DNA of 64,000 nucleotides from Faecalibacillus intestinalis (GTDB lineage: Bacteria > Bacillota_I > Bacilli_A > Erysipelotrichales > Coprobacillaceae): assembly GCF_003024685.1 (NCBI RefSeq), contig NZ_PYLQ01000011.1, forward strand, positions 18,958 to 82,957. The letters run 5' to 3'. The notes beneath the pieces are model-generated. The model worked only from the letters and a program-made list of their open reading frames with translations, was not told the DNA's origin and did no database searches. Positions 26,102 to 35,048 of this stretch are shown here, one piece after another (within the stretch, counting starts at the first letter, position 1; every line of letters starts with the position of its first letter). The position numbers and the translations under genes were made by a program.

Positions 26102-26758
26102 ATGAAGAGAATATTAATTTGTATATTAGTTGTTTTAGGATGTTTTTTTATAGATCATGAATCTTGTAGACATCAAAATGAAATAGATCAAATCGATTTA
26201 AATGATTGTCAAAAGTTAATGATTGTTGCTCATCCTGATGATGAAACGATATGGGGTGGTGATCATTTATTAAAAGGACACTATTTAGTTGTTTGTTTAA
26301 CAAATGGAAATAATCCAACGAGAAGAAAAGAATTTATGAAAATAATGAAAGAAACACATAATCAAGGTTTAATCTTTGATTATCCTGATAAGACAAATGG
26401 TAAAAGAGATTCATGGGTGCATGTAAAAGGAAGTATAGAAAAGGATGTTGCTTATTTGAGTCATAAAAAGAAGTGGAAATGTGTTGTAAGTCATAATCCT
26501 TTAGGAGAGTATGGACATATACATCACCGTTTAACTTCACAGATAGTCAGTATAAAGTGTTCTCAACAAAATTTATATTATTTTGGTAAGTATTATAAAA
26601 AAAATCATGTACCTGAAAATTTAAAGAAAATAAATCAATATGATGCTAAAATGAAATTAATCAATGATTATACATCACAAAAGAAAGTAATGAGACATTT
26701 AAATCATATGATGAAATATGAAAATTGGGTAAAGGCTAAGGATTGGAGAAGTTTATGA
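26102..26758 (+). CDS. PIG-L/LmbE family deacetylase
   Basis: 218 residues. The zinc site of the family is present: AHPDDETIWGG near residue 43, and HNPLGEYGHIHHRL with the third zinc-binding His. A hydrophobic N-terminus (ILICILVVLGCFF) suggests export or anchoring; VLGC could be a weak lipobox. Members remove N-acetyl groups from GlcNAc-containing substrates. Next to a response regulator and a glycosylation operon it may modify surface GlcNAc (inference). ATG 26102 follows GAGGTG; a GTG at 26093 overlaps that site. It overlaps the next gene by ATGA. Confidence 0.8.
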   Translation: MKRILICILVVLGCFFIDHESCRHQNEIDQIDLNDCQKLMIVAHPDDETIWGGDHLLKGHYLVVCLTNGNNPTRRKEFMKIMKETHNQGLIFDYPDKTNGKRDSWVHVKGSIEKDVAYLSHKKKWKCVVSHNPLGEYGHIHHRLTSQIVSIKCSQQNLYYFGKYYKKNHVPENLKKINQYDAKMKLINDYTSQKKVMRHLNHMMKYENWVKAKDWRSL

Positions 26759-27444
26759 ATGAAAAGATAATGGTAGTAGATGATCATGATGATATTAGAG
26801 AAGTGATACACGTTTTACTTACAAACGAAGGGTATCAAATTATAGAAGCTAAAAATGGAAAAGAGGCTTTGGAATTATTAGATGATTCTATTGATTTAAT
26901 TATTTTAGATGTAATGATGCCAGAGATGAATGGGTATCAGGTTTGTTTATTAATGAGAGAAAAGACAAATGCTCCTATTTTATTTTTAACAGCTAAAGGG
27001 CAAGAAAGTGATAAGACATTAGGGTTTTCTAGTGGAGGAGATGATTATTTAACTAAGCCTTTTTCTTATAATGAATTAAATGTAAGGGTAAAAGCTTTAC
27101 TTAGAAGATATCATGTATATCAAGGTAAAAAAGAGGAAGCAAAAGCAATTATTAGATTAAATGATTTAGAAATTGATCAAGAACATAAAGAAGTCTATTT
27201 AAATAAAAATAAGTTATCTTTAACAGATATAGAGTATGAGATATTAGATTATTTGATTTTAAATCGTAAACAAGTTATTTCAGCAAGTCAGTTGTTTGAA
27301 ACTATTTGGCATGAAAACTATTATTATGGGGCTAATAATACAATTATGGTACATATACGTAATTTAAGAAAGAAGATTGAAGAAGATCCTCAAAATCCTC
27401 GAATTATAAAAACTGTCTGGGGAAAGGGGTATTATATTGATTAA
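26755..27444 (+). CDS. OmpR/PhoB family response regulator
   Basis: 229 residues. The receiver domain has the acidic pair VVDDHDD, phospho-acceptor Asp in LIILDVMMPEMNG, and Lys in YLTKPFSYNEL. The C-terminal winged helix ends NTIMVHIRNLRKKIEEDP and VWGKGYYID. ATG 26755 has GGAG upstream. It overlaps PIG-L by 4 bases and the kinase by 8, so all three are one operon. The TTAAGA repeats at four promoters nearby are candidate targets. Confidence 0.92.
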   Translation: MNEKIMVVDDHDDIREVIHVLLTNEGYQIIEAKNGKEALELLDDSIDLIILDVMMPEMNGYQVCLLMREKTNAPILFLTAKGQESDKTLGFSSGGDDYLTKPFSYNELNVRVKALLRRYHVYQGKKEEAKAIIRLNDLEIDQEHKEVYLNKNKLSLTDIEYEILDYLILNRKQVISASQLFETIWHENYYYGANNTIMVHIRNLRKKIEEDPQNPRIIKTVWGKGYYID

Positions 27445-28777
27445 AAAGAACTTGAATTTATCAATGAAAATTGTTTTACTACTTCTTTCTTCAGCTATGC
27501 TTGCTGTTTTGTGTTATGCAGCTTTTCGAGAAAATGTGACAGAATTTTATGATTATATTGATTCTATAGAAAAACCCTTTAATGAGGATAAATTTTTTAA
27601 AAGATTTGAACAAGAAGCACAAGAAATCAATCTTTATTCTAAAAATAAAGAAGATAAAAAAGCATAAAAAAAATTATTAAAAAAACATGATATTTATACC
27701 AATGTTTATATTTATGATGATGCAGAAGATAATTTTCTAGGAGGAGATTTTGGTAAAGTATTGGATGAACCTGTAGGAATTACACCGTTATATAGTTTAC
27801 AAAATGATTTTGAACAGTATTCTTTTAATAGATTGATAAGTGGATCAGTGAAATTTAAAGATGGCGAGGGAATTGTATATGTTAGTTCTATGCATTTATT
27901 AAAGTATGTAAAATACTATTTTTATGTTGCTTTGTTTGTTAGTTTACTTATTTTCTTTTTACCAACTTTTATTTTTATTAAAAGAAAAGTTAAATATATT
28001 AATATTTTAAAACAAGAAGTATTAAATATGTCACAAGGGGGTTTGAGTCATGCTATGACGATTATGAGTCATGATGAGTTAGCTATTTTAGCTCAAGAGA
28101 TGGATACTTTAAGAATAACATTAGCTTCTAATTATCAAAATGAAGCAAGGATAAAAGAAGCTCATCAAGAAATGATTACTTGTTTATCACATGATTTGCG
28201 AACACCTTTAACCGCTTTAAGAGGCTATTTAGATATTTTATGTTTACATTGTTATAAAGATGAAAAACAAATGGATCATTATTTAAATAGTTGTATTGAA
28301 AAGACTGAACAAATTAAAGATTTATCTAATAAGACATTTGAATATTCTTTGGTTTATAATGATGATTTAATTCCAAGTTTAGAAACAATAAGTAGTGAAT
28401 CATTTATTCAATATATTGAAGAACATTTAGAGTATTTAGAATTAGAAGGGTTTAAGATTGAAAAAGAGATAACAATTTCATCAGTACAATTACAATTAGA
28501 TTTATCAATGATGAAAAGAATGATGGATAATATATGTTCTAATATCCAAAAATATGCAAGAAAAGAGCAACCCATTTATTTACAAATAAGTATTGAAAAA
28601 GGAAATTTAAAAATAGTTTTTGAAAATGAAAAGAAAGAAACAAATCATGAAGTTGAAAGTAATAAGATTGGATTAAAAAGTGTTAAAAAGATTATAGAAA
28701 TACATCAAGGACAATGCTTCATTCAAGATTTAATGGATTCATTTATTTTAATTATTACATTTCCATGTCATTTATAA
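27437..28777 (+). pseudogene. Sensor histidine kinase interrupted by one in-frame TAA
   Basis: TTG start after AAAGGGG, overlapping the regulator by 8 bases. Membrane helix 1 is at residues 8-28. After KNKEDKKA a TAA (27665-27667) stops the frame, which then continues unchanged as KKLLKKHDIYTNVYIYDDAE to the end. Beyond it lie helix 2, a HAMP-like linker, the H-box MITCLSHDLRTPLTALRGYL and an ATPase domain with MMDNICSNIQKYARKEQ. The stop is in the extracellular sensor region within an A-rich tract. The full frame would be 446 residues. If real, the regulator has lost its kinase; if an error, this is an intact two-component system. The G1 box is also poorly conserved. Confidence 0.75.
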
Positions 28778-28823
28778 AAAAAGATTTCAAATATTATGCA
28801 TATAATATAAGAAATCTTTTTTC
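28776..28823. terminator. Bidirectional terminator between kinase and Na/Pi cotransporter genes
   Basis: An outer stem AAAAAAGATTTC / GAAATCTTTTTT encloses an inner stem ATATTAT-GCAT-ATAATAT. T runs lie on both strands. It separates two convergent genes. Confidence 0.8.
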
Positions 28824-28824
28824 T

Positions 28825-30501
28825 TTATTCTTCTATTTCTGGTTTAATCATTTTCATTTGTTTCATGATTTTACGAATATGATATAAGCTTTCAGCAATG
28901 TTTAAACCATGATCACCAATTCTTTCAAAATCAGTTAAAATCTTAGTATAAATAATACTATTTTCAGTCGAACATTTCTTTTCTTTTAAACGAATTAATT
29001 GATTAACAGTGAATTGATGTTGAGTTTTATCAATATTATCTTCCATGATATCTACTTTATCGACAATATTTTTAAATTCATCATAATCTAAAATAATTAA
29101 TTCATCTAAAATATTATTACATAAACTTTCCATAATACTTATTTCTTTTAAAGCATCAGCAGAAAAATGCGTATCATCTTCAGCTAATTTTTGTGCTCTT
29201 GAAGCAATATTAATAGCATGATCACCGATTCTTTCTAAATCAGAAGATAGTTTTAAAAATAATACAATTGTTTGAGAACCTTCTGTAGGAAACTCATTTG
29301 AAATAACTTCTGTAGTAAAATCAATAATTTGTTGATTTAAATAATTAATATATTCTTCATCCTTTAATAAACGTTCATATTTTTCTTGATCAAAATGATC
29401 TAATAACTCAAATGCACGTTTAACATTATGATTAGCTACATTTAACATATGTTGAGTTTCATTAAATAATTGAGTATTTGCAATAGCACTTGTTCCAATA
29501 TGATAATCATTGTTAAAAATACTAAAATCTAAATATTTAAGTGACATATGTTGATGATCTTCTGGATCATCAGGTAAAATCATCTTAGCAAGATCAACTA
29601 ATTTTGTTCCAATTGGAAGTAATAATAATGTTGTAGCAACATTAAATATTGTATGTACATTAGCTATTTGAGCAGCAACATTATTTGGTGTTATACTTTC
29701 AACCAAATGAGCAAAAGGAAATAACATACTAATACTTACAAATATAACAGTTCCAATAATATTAAAAGTTAAATGAATAATAGTTGTTCTTTTAGCATTT
29801 TTACTTGTCCCAATAGAAGCTAAAACAGAAGTAATACAAGTTCCAATATTTTGACCAAATAAAACATAAATAGATGATGATAAAGTCATAACGCCACTTT
29901 TAGCTAAAGCTTGTAAAATACCAACAGAAGCAGAAGAACTTTGAATAAGTGCAGTAAATAACGCTCCTACTAAAATACCAATAAATGGATTTTGAAATTT
30001 AGAAATTAATCCTACAAACTCTGGCATAGTACGAAGCGGAACCATAGCGTTAGACATAGTTTCCATTCCTATAAATAAAATACCTAAACCACCAATAACA
30101 CTTCCAAAAGCATCTAATTTTTTACTTTTAAAGAAGACAATCATTGCTACACCAATAAAAGCAATTAAAGGTGCAATTGCTGTAATATCAATTGCAATCA
30201 ATTGACCAGTAATGGTTGTTCCAATATTAGCTCCCATAATTACCCAAACAGCACTTGTTAAAGACATCAATCCAGAGTTAACAAAACCTACAACCATTAC
30301 TGTAGTTGCTGATGAAGATTGAATAATAGCAGTTACTAAAGCACCAACTAAAACTCCTAAAATACGATTCGATGTTAATTTTTCAAGAATCGTTTTCATT
30401 TTATTTCCAGCAGCCAGCTCTAATCCATTAGACATCATATTCATTCCATAAAGGAAAAGCGCTAAACCACCTAACATAGAAAAAATATTTGTTAGTTTCA
30501 T
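28825..30501 (-). CDS. Na/Pi cotransporter family protein with C-terminal PhoU-like domain
   Basis: 558 residues. Two Na_Pi_cotrans repeats (~1-310) each carry the QSSSA signature (IIQSSSATTVMV, LIQSSSASVGIL). The C-terminal ~200 residues are a PhoU-type helical domain with paired ERIGDHAINIA and ERIGDHGLNIA motifs. It imports phosphate, or exports it as YjbB does in E. coli. GAGGG precedes the ATG. Its promoter region carries two TTAAGA pairs, fitting phosphate control by the neighbouring regulator (inference). Confidence 0.9.
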   Translation of the reverse strand: MKLTNIFSMLGGLALFLYGMNMMSNGLELAAGNKMKTILEKLTSNRILGVLVGALVTAIIQSSSATTVMVVGFVNSGLMSLTSAVWVIMGANIGTTITGQLIAIDITAIAPLIAFIGVAMIVFFKSKKLDAFGSVIGGLGILFIGMETMSNAMVPLRTMPEFVGLISKFQNPFIGILVGALFTALIQSSSASVGILQALAKSGVMTLSSSIYVLFGQNIGTCITSVLASIGTSKNAKRTTIIHLTFNIIGTVIFVSISMLFPFAHLVESITPNNVAAQIANVHTIFNVATTLLLLPIGTKLVDLAKMILPDDPEDHQHMSLKYLDFSIFNNDYHIGTSAIANTQLFNETQHMLNVANHNVKRAFELLDHFDQEKYERLLKDEEYINYLNQQIIDFTTEVISNEFPTEGSQTIVLFLKLSSDLERIGDHAINIASRAQKLAEDDTHFSADALKEISIMESLCNNILDELIILDYDEFKNIVDKVDIMEDNIDKTQHQFTVNQLIRLKEKKCSTENSIIYTKILTDFERIGDHGLNIAESLYHIRKIMKQMKMIKPEIEE

Positions 30502-30527
30502 ATATAATCCCTCACAATCCGTAAGTA

Positions 30528-30575
30528 GATTAACACTTTCTTAAGGTAATGTATATAGACTTAACATATTCTTAA
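30528..30575 (-). promoter_or_regulatory. Two TTAAGA-type repeat pairs before the Na/Pi cotransporter gene
   Basis: Minus-strand half-sites TTAAGA (30575-30570) and TTAAGT (30564-30559), then TTAAGA (30544-30539) and TTAATC (30533-30528). Both pairs have exactly 11-bp period, as in Bacillus PhoP boxes (TTAACA-like, about 5-bp gaps). Confidence 0.5.
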
Positions 30576-30576
30576 C

Positions 30577-30599
30577 AAAAAAAGCTCCTAAGAGCTTTT
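30577..30599 (-). terminator. Terminator of the YeiH-family gene (minus strand)
   Basis: GAGCTTT/AAAGCTC stem (30581-30587 with 30592-30598) with a 4-base loop. Read on the minus strand it is followed by a T run (30583-30577). Confidence 0.75.
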
Positions 30600-31620
30600 A
30601 CCAAATTCCTAATATATGTTGCATAAATAAACTCATACAGGTAATACTGATCCAACAAATAAATCCTAATAATATAGGTTTTCCACCTTTTTTAATTAAT
30701 TGAATAACATTTGTATTCAGTCCTATAGCCACCATTGCTAGAACAATAAAGAATTTACTTAATTCTTTAAATGGTGTAAAGAAATTAGCAGATACACCCA
30801 TATGAATGGATATTGTTGTAATAAGTGAAGCTAAAATAAAATAAATAATAAAGAAAGGAAAAACTTTCTTTAAATTAACCTTTTGACCATCTTTATTCTT
30901 TCTTAACTTAAAAAAAGATAATACTAAAGTAATAGGAATAATAGCCAGTGTTCTTGTAAGTTTTACAGTAACAGCTTTATCTAAAGTAGCACTTTGTAGA
31001 TGGTACATTGAATCCCATGTAGAAGCTGCAGCAGTAACTGAAGATGTATCATTAATGGCTGTTCCAGCAAAAATACCAAATGCTTCACCACTCTTTGTAG
31101 AAAAACCAAGAACTGTTCCAAGAGTAGGAAACAATAATGCAGCAATCATATTAAATAAAAAGATAACAGAAATACTTTGAGCTACTTCTTCATCGCTCGC
31201 TTCAATCACGGGTGCTGTTGCTGCAATGGCTGAACCACCACAAATCGAAGATCCTACACCAATAAGTGTGGATATCTTACTTGGTATCTTCATTGCTTTA
31301 TGTAATACATAAGAAACAATAAGTGATGTAGAAATCGTTGCTAGAATGATTGGTAATGATTGTTTACCTGTTTGTAATACAACAGATAGGTTCATTCCAA
31401 ATCCTAACAAGATAACCGCATATTGTAAAATCTTCTTTGAGGTAAAAGTAATTCCTGATTGTAAGTCATTTTTATCTTTAATAAATAAAGTAATGATCAT
31501 TCCAAGAATAATTCCAAAGACAGGACCACCTACAATAGGAAACTTCTTTCCTAAAAACCAACAAGGAATGGCAATAATCAAACATAATAACATTCCTTTA
31601 TAATTCTTTTTAAAATTCAT
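30598..31620 (-). CDS. YeiH/UPF0324 family putative sulfate exporter
   Basis: 340 residues, about ten membrane helices. Conserved segments include [20 protein letters not shown] and [15 protein letters not shown], typical of the YeiH (UPF0324) permeases. Their substrate is uncertain; sulfate or sulfonate export has been suggested for some. The start at 31620 has GGGAGAG upstream; an earlier in-frame ATG lacks one. It is a single-gene unit with a terminator. Confidence 0.85.
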   Translation of the reverse strand: MNFKKNYKGMLLCLIIAIPCWFLGKKFPIVGGPVFGIILGMIITLFIKDKNDLQSGITFTSKKILQYAVILLGFGMNLSVVLQTGKQSLPIILATISTSLIVSYVLHKAMKIPSKISTLIGVGSSICGGSAIAATAPVIEASDEEVAQSISVIFLFNMIAALLFPTLGTVLGFSTKSGEAFGIFAGTAINDTSSVTAAASTWDSMYHLQSATLDKAVTVKLTRTLAIIPITLVLSFFKLRKNKDGQKVNLKKVFPFFIIYFILASLITTISIHMGVSANFFTPFKELSKFFIVLAMVAIGLNTNVIQLIKKGGKPILLGFICWISITCMSLFMQHILGIW

Positions 31621-31694
31621 AAACTCTCTCCCTTTTAAACAAAAGTAGTTTAGCATAAAAAATAGTAAATAACTAGAAACTCATAAATTAATTA

Positions 31695-31710
31695 TTAAGA
31701 AAAATTAAGA
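31695..31710 (+). promoter_or_regulatory. TTAAGA tandem pair before the GT2-GtrA fusion gene
   Basis: TTAAGA at 31695-31700 and again at 31705-31710, 10-bp period. Same motif as at 25965, 26042 and 30528. Confidence 0.4.
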
Positions 31711-31778
31711 ATAATTTTTTCTCATAGGTTTGTACTTTAAAACACATTCATGTATCATAGATATGATGAGGGATGAAT

Positions 31779-32777
31779 ATGTTTAGTAAAATGGTTATTT
31801 TAATACCAGTTTATAATCCTAGGGAGAGGATTATAAACTATGTTAAAAAGTTAAAAGAAAAAAATTATGATGTTGTTGTAATTAATGATGGCTCTGATGA
31901 AAATTATCACGCTGTTTTTGAAAGGATGGTCTATGACTGTAAAATCATTAATTATCCACATTTTAAAGGAAAAGGCTATGCTTTAAAAAAGGGATATCAG
32001 TATGTAAAAGAACACTTAAAGGATAAAAAAGGAATTCTTATTTTAGAAAATGAATATGATTTAAATTTAATTGATCAAATGAGTCAATCAATTAATGAGG
32101 ATGCATCTAAATTCTATTTTGTGCATCATCAAGGGAAAAAGATTCTATCTCAATTATTTTCACTTATTTATAATCAAAAATTTATCAATGTCGACAGTGA
32201 ATTGTTTGGCTTTTCAACATCTTATTTAGATGAAATGCTAGAAGTTGATGAAAACTGTTATGAAGTACAAGCTTTAATAGATCAAGTACAAAATCAACAT
32301 GATATAGAAGAAATCAAGGTCAAAAAATTATCACAAGAAGCTTTTCATCCAAAAAATAAAACTTCTCAAATTATTTATGTTATCTTCTTACATCTTATTC
32401 GCTTTGTATCTTCCTCTATTATTAGTTCTATAATAGATGTTTTATTAGCGTGGATTTTATTAGATGTTTTAAAAATATGGATGACAAGTGATTTTTGGCG
32501 TATTGCTATTGCTAGTCTTGTAGCCCGTGTTATTTCAACTATTGAAAATTACATTTACAATAAAAAGATTGTTTTTAAAGAAAGAACTGAAACTAAACAG
32601 ACAGCTATTCGTTTTTTGATTCTAACAGTTATTATTACAATTTTATCTACTTTATTTGTTTATGTGGCATCGATTTTTAATATCATGTCAGAAAAACTTG
32701 CGAAACCAGTAGGGGATTTACTGTTATTTTTACTCAGTTATAGTGCACAAACAAAGTGGGTATTTCATAAAGAATAA
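31779..32777 (+). CDS. Fusion of GT2-like domain and GtrA-like membrane domain
   Basis: 332 residues. The N-terminal ~200 residues follow a GT2 fold (VILIPVYNPRERI, VVVINDGSDE, FKGKGYALKKGYQYV). Where GT2 enzymes have the DxD metal site the sequence reads ILILENEYDLN, so catalysis is doubtful. Residues ~205-332 are a four-helix GtrA-like domain ending YSAQTKWVFHKE. Fused GT2-GtrA proteins are known as sugar-loading plus flipping enzymes. ATG 31779 fits the GAGGG site better (8 bases) than ATG 31773 (2 bases). Probably a second cell-surface glycosylation factor. Confidence 0.75.
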   Translation: MFSKMVILIPVYNPRERIINYVKKLKEKNYDVVVINDGSDENYHAVFERMVYDCKIINYPHFKGKGYALKKGYQYVKEHLKDKKGILILENEYDLNLIDQMSQSINEDASKFYFVHHQGKKILSQLFSLIYNQKFINVDSELFGFSTSYLDEMLEVDENCYEVQALIDQVQNQHDIEEIKVKKLSQEAFHPKNKTSQIIYVIFLHLIRFVSSSIISSIIDVLLAWILLDVLKIWMTSDFWRIAIASLVARVISTIENYIYNKKIVFKERTETKQTAIRFLILTVIITILSTLFVYVASIFNIMSEKLAKPVGDLLLFLLSYSAQTKWVFHKE

Positions 32778-32779
32778 TA

Positions 32780-32806
32780 GGATAAATCAATGATTTATCC
32801 TCTTTA
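32780..32806 (+). terminator. Terminator after the GT2-GtrA fusion gene
   Basis: GGATAAAT (32780-32787), CAATG loop, ATTTATCC (32793-32800), then TCTTT. The T tract is imperfect. Confidence 0.6.
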
Positions 32807-32868
32807 AAAAAAATATTTTAAATAAAAAAACACTGATGAAATCAAATAAAATTAAAAAAATAAATAAA

Positions 32869-32881
32869 TTTGAACTTCAAA
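32869..32881 (+). promoter_or_regulatory. FabT-like operator 1
   Basis: TTTGAACTTCAAA, a TTTGA-N3-TCAAA palindrome. It ends 3 bases before the -35 box of the acpP promoter. Same motif at 33211-33223 and 33245-33257. Confidence 0.65.
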
Positions 32882-32884
32882 GTA

Positions 32885-32912
32885 TTTACATTTTATGTTC
32901 TTCGTGTATAAT
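32885..32912 (+). promoter_or_regulatory. Promoter of acpP and the fatty acid operon
   Basis: TTTACA (32885-32890), 16-bp spacer, TATAAT (32907-32912). The start codon follows at 32941. Confidence 0.7.
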
Positions 32913-32940
32913 ACAAATCGTATTCAAGGAGGAAAGTAAA

Positions 32941-33168
32941 ATGGATTTTGAAAAAGTAAAAGAGATCATTGTTGATTCATTAAGTTGTGATGAAAGTCAA
33001 GTTACAATGGAAGCAAATTTAAAAGATGATTTAGAAGCTGATTCTTTAGATGCTGTTGAATTAATTATGCAAATTGAAGAAGAATTTGAAGTAGAAATTC
33101 CAGATGAAGTTGCTTCTAACATGAAAACTGTTAAAGATATCGTAGATTATATTGAAGCAAACAAATAG
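32941..33168 (+). CDS. acpP: Acyl carrier protein
   Basis: 75 residues, acidic, with the DSLDAVEL motif whose Ser (near 35) receives phosphopantetheine. It carries the growing acyl chain for all Fab enzymes of this operon. AAGGAGG lies 8 bases before the ATG at 32941; the frame is open further upstream but that would run through the promoter. First gene of the operon, behind its own operator and promoter. Confidence 0.95.
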   Translation: MDFEKVKEIIVDSLSCDESQVTMEANLKDDLEADSLDAVELIMQIEEEFEVEIPDEVASNMKTVKDIVDYIEANK

Positions 33169-33204
33169 TAAAGAGGTGTCGCTGAGGCGACTATATATTT
33201 TATA

Positions 33205-33231
33205 ATAAGCTTTGAATTTCAAAGCTTATTA
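33205..33231 (+). promoter_or_regulatory. FabT-like operator 2 in a 27-bp perfect palindrome
   Basis: TTTGAATTTCAAA (33211-33223) is the centre of a perfect palindrome with outer arms AATAAGC/GCTTATT. It overlaps the -35 box of a second promoter and, as RNA, could also act as a weak terminator after acpP. Confidence 0.6.
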
Positions 33232-33240
33232 TTTTACTAT
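33212..33240 (+). promoter_or_regulatory. Internal promoter for accB and downstream genes
   Basis: TTGAAT (33212-33217), 17-bp spacer, TACTAT (33235-33240). The -35 lies inside operator 2, and operator 3 starts 5 bases after the -10. Confidence 0.5.
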
Positions 33241-33244
33241 ATGC

Positions 33245-33257
33245 TTTGAACTTCAAA
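33245..33257 (+). promoter_or_regulatory. FabT-like operator 3
   Basis: TTTGAACTTCAAA, identical to operator 1. It covers the expected transcription start of the internal promoter and lies just before the accB ribosome binding site. Confidence 0.65.
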
Positions 33258-33271
33258 TAAAGGAGAATGCT

Positions 33272-33697
33272 ATGAAATTAGATTTTATTAAACAAATTAT
33301 GAGTGAGTTTGATCAATCAAATGTCACTAAAATGAAAGTAGAAATAGATGATTTAAAAATAGAATTAGAAAAAGAAAGTGAAAAAGTTGAATATGTAAAA
33401 CCATTAGAAAAAGAAAATAAAATGGTTGCAGAAGTAAACACTAAAGAGCCTACAGGTACGCCTGTAAAATCACCAATTGTAGGTGTTTTCTATGGTGCAA
33501 GTTCACCTGAAAGTGATCCGTATGTTACTGTTGGAAAGACAGTTAAAAAAGGAGATATTGTTTGTATTATTGAAGCAATGAAGGTGATGAATGAAATTAA
33601 GGCACCATGTGATGGAACGGTTACATCAATTCTTGTAGAAAATGAAGCGCTTGTAGAATATGATCAAGCTTTAATGGTTATTGAAGAAAATGTTTAA
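33272..33697 (+). CDS. accB: Biotin carboxyl carrier protein of acetyl-CoA carboxylase
   Basis: 141 residues. An N-terminal helix and linker, then a biotinyl domain (~65-141) with the EAMKVMNEI biotinylation motif. It carries carboxybiotin between AccC and AccDA. The ATG follows AAAGGAG by about 8 bases. Overlaps accC by 8 bases. Confidence 0.95.
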   Translation: MKLDFIKQIMSEFDQSNVTKMKVEIDDLKIELEKESEKVEYVKPLEKENKMVAEVNTKEPTGTPVKSPIVGVFYGASSPESDPYVTVGKTVKKGDIVCIIEAMKVMNEIKAPCDGTVTSILVENEALVEYDQALMVIEENV

Positions 33698-35048
33698 AAA
33701 GATATTGATTGCTAATCGCGGTGAAATAGCCGTTAGAATTATTCGTTGTTGTAAAGAAATGGGAATTGAAGCCGTTGCTGTTTATTCTTCAGCAGATGCC
33801 ACTTCTTTACATGTTCAATTAGCAGATGAAGCTTACTGTATTGGACCTGCTAAAAGTAGTGAGAGTTATTTAAATATGGAAAATATTTTATCAGTAGCTA
33901 CTTTATCAGGGTGTGATGCAATTCATCCTGGATTTGGTTATTTATCTGAAAATTCGACGTTTGCCAGACTTGTTGAAAAATGTGGTATGACTTTTATTGG
34001 TCCAAGTGGTGATGTGATTGATCAAATGGGGAATAAAAGCGTTGCTCGACAAATGATGATCGAAGCAGGAGTTCCAGTTGTTCCTGGAAGTGATGGCAGT
34101 ATTGAATCTGTCAGTCAAGGAAAAGAAATTGCTAGAAAGATTGGTTATCCGGTTTTAATTAAAGCTTCTGCCGGTGGTGGTGGAAGAGGTATGAGAAAAT
34201 GTTTTAAGGAAGAAGATTTTGAAAATGCTTATTTAACAGCTAAAGCAGAGGCAAAGGCTTGTTTTGGTGATGATGATATGTATATGGAAAAATTGATTTT
34301 AAATCCTAAACATATTGAATTTCAAATTTTAGCTGATCATTTTGGTAATGTTATTCATTTAGGAGAAAGAGATTGTTCAATTCAAAGAAGAAACCAAAAG
34401 ATGATGGAAGAATCTCCAAGTAAAGCTTTAAGTCAAGAGCTTCGAGAAAAGATGGGAAATGATTCTATCAAAGCAGCTAAAAAAGTAGGATATGTTAATG
34501 CAGGAACGATTGAATTTGTTTTAGCACCGGATGGAAAATATTATTTTATTGAGATGAATACGCGTATTCAAGTTGAACATCCAGTAACAGAGATGGTAAC
34601 GGGGGTTGATTTGGTTCGTGAACAAATTAGAATAGCTGCACATTTAAAATTGAATTATAAACAAAGTGATATTGAATTAAAGGGACATGCCCTTGAATGT
34701 CGAATCAATGCTGAAAATCCTCAAGAAGGTTTTAGACCTTCACCAGGGATTGTTAGTAGTTTACATATTCCAGGAGGTTTTGGGGTACGTATTGATACAA
34801 CTTTATATCAAGGTTATCAAGTGTCTTCTCATTATGATTCAATGATTGCTAAGGTAATCGTTCATGGAAGAAATCGTATTGAAGCAATTCGTAAAATGCG
34901 TAGGGTCTTAAGTGAATTAGTGATTGATGGTATTGATACGAATCAAGAATTACAGTATTTGATTTTACATGAAAGTGATTATGTCAAAGGAAATTTTGAT
35001 ACAAGTTTTATTGAAAAACATTTAGATGAGTTGGTGAATGAAAGATGA
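33690..35048 (+). CDS. accC: Biotin carboxylase
   Basis: 452 residues, the normal length. It begins FKKILIANRGEIAVRIIRC and shows the ATP-grasp glycine loop KASAGGGGRGMR, then ERDCSIQRRNQKMMEESPS and EMNTRIQVEHPVTEMVTG. It carboxylates biotin on AccB with ATP and bicarbonate. Start ATG 33690 lies in the accB stop region (ATGTTTAA). Overlaps accD by ATGA. Confidence 0.96.
   Translation: MFKKILIANRGEIAVRIIRCCKEMGIEAVAVYSSADATSLHVQLADEAYCIGPAKSSESYLNMENILSVATLSGCDAIHPGFGYLSENSTFARLVEKCGMTFIGPSGDVIDQMGNKSVARQMMIEAGVPVVPGSDGSIESVSQGKEIARKIGYPVLIKASAGGGGRGMRKCFKEEDFENAYLTAKAEAKACFGDDDMYMEKLILNPKHIEFQILADHFGNVIHLGERDCSIQRRNQKMMEESPSKALSQELREKMGNDSIKAAKKVGYVNAGTIEFVLAPDGKYYFIEMNTRIQVEHPVTEMVTGVDLVREQIRIAAHLKLNYKQSDIELKGHALECRINAENPQEGFRPSPGIVSSLHIPGGFGVRIDTTLYQGYQVSSHYDSMIAKVIVHGRNRIEAIRKMRRVLSELVIDGIDTNQELQYLILHESDYVKGNFDTSFIEKHLDELVNER

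Noticed and set aside
7842..27667. Alternative genetic code reading TAG and TAA as sense
   Set aside because: Both codons end many intact genes in the window, often right before terminators.
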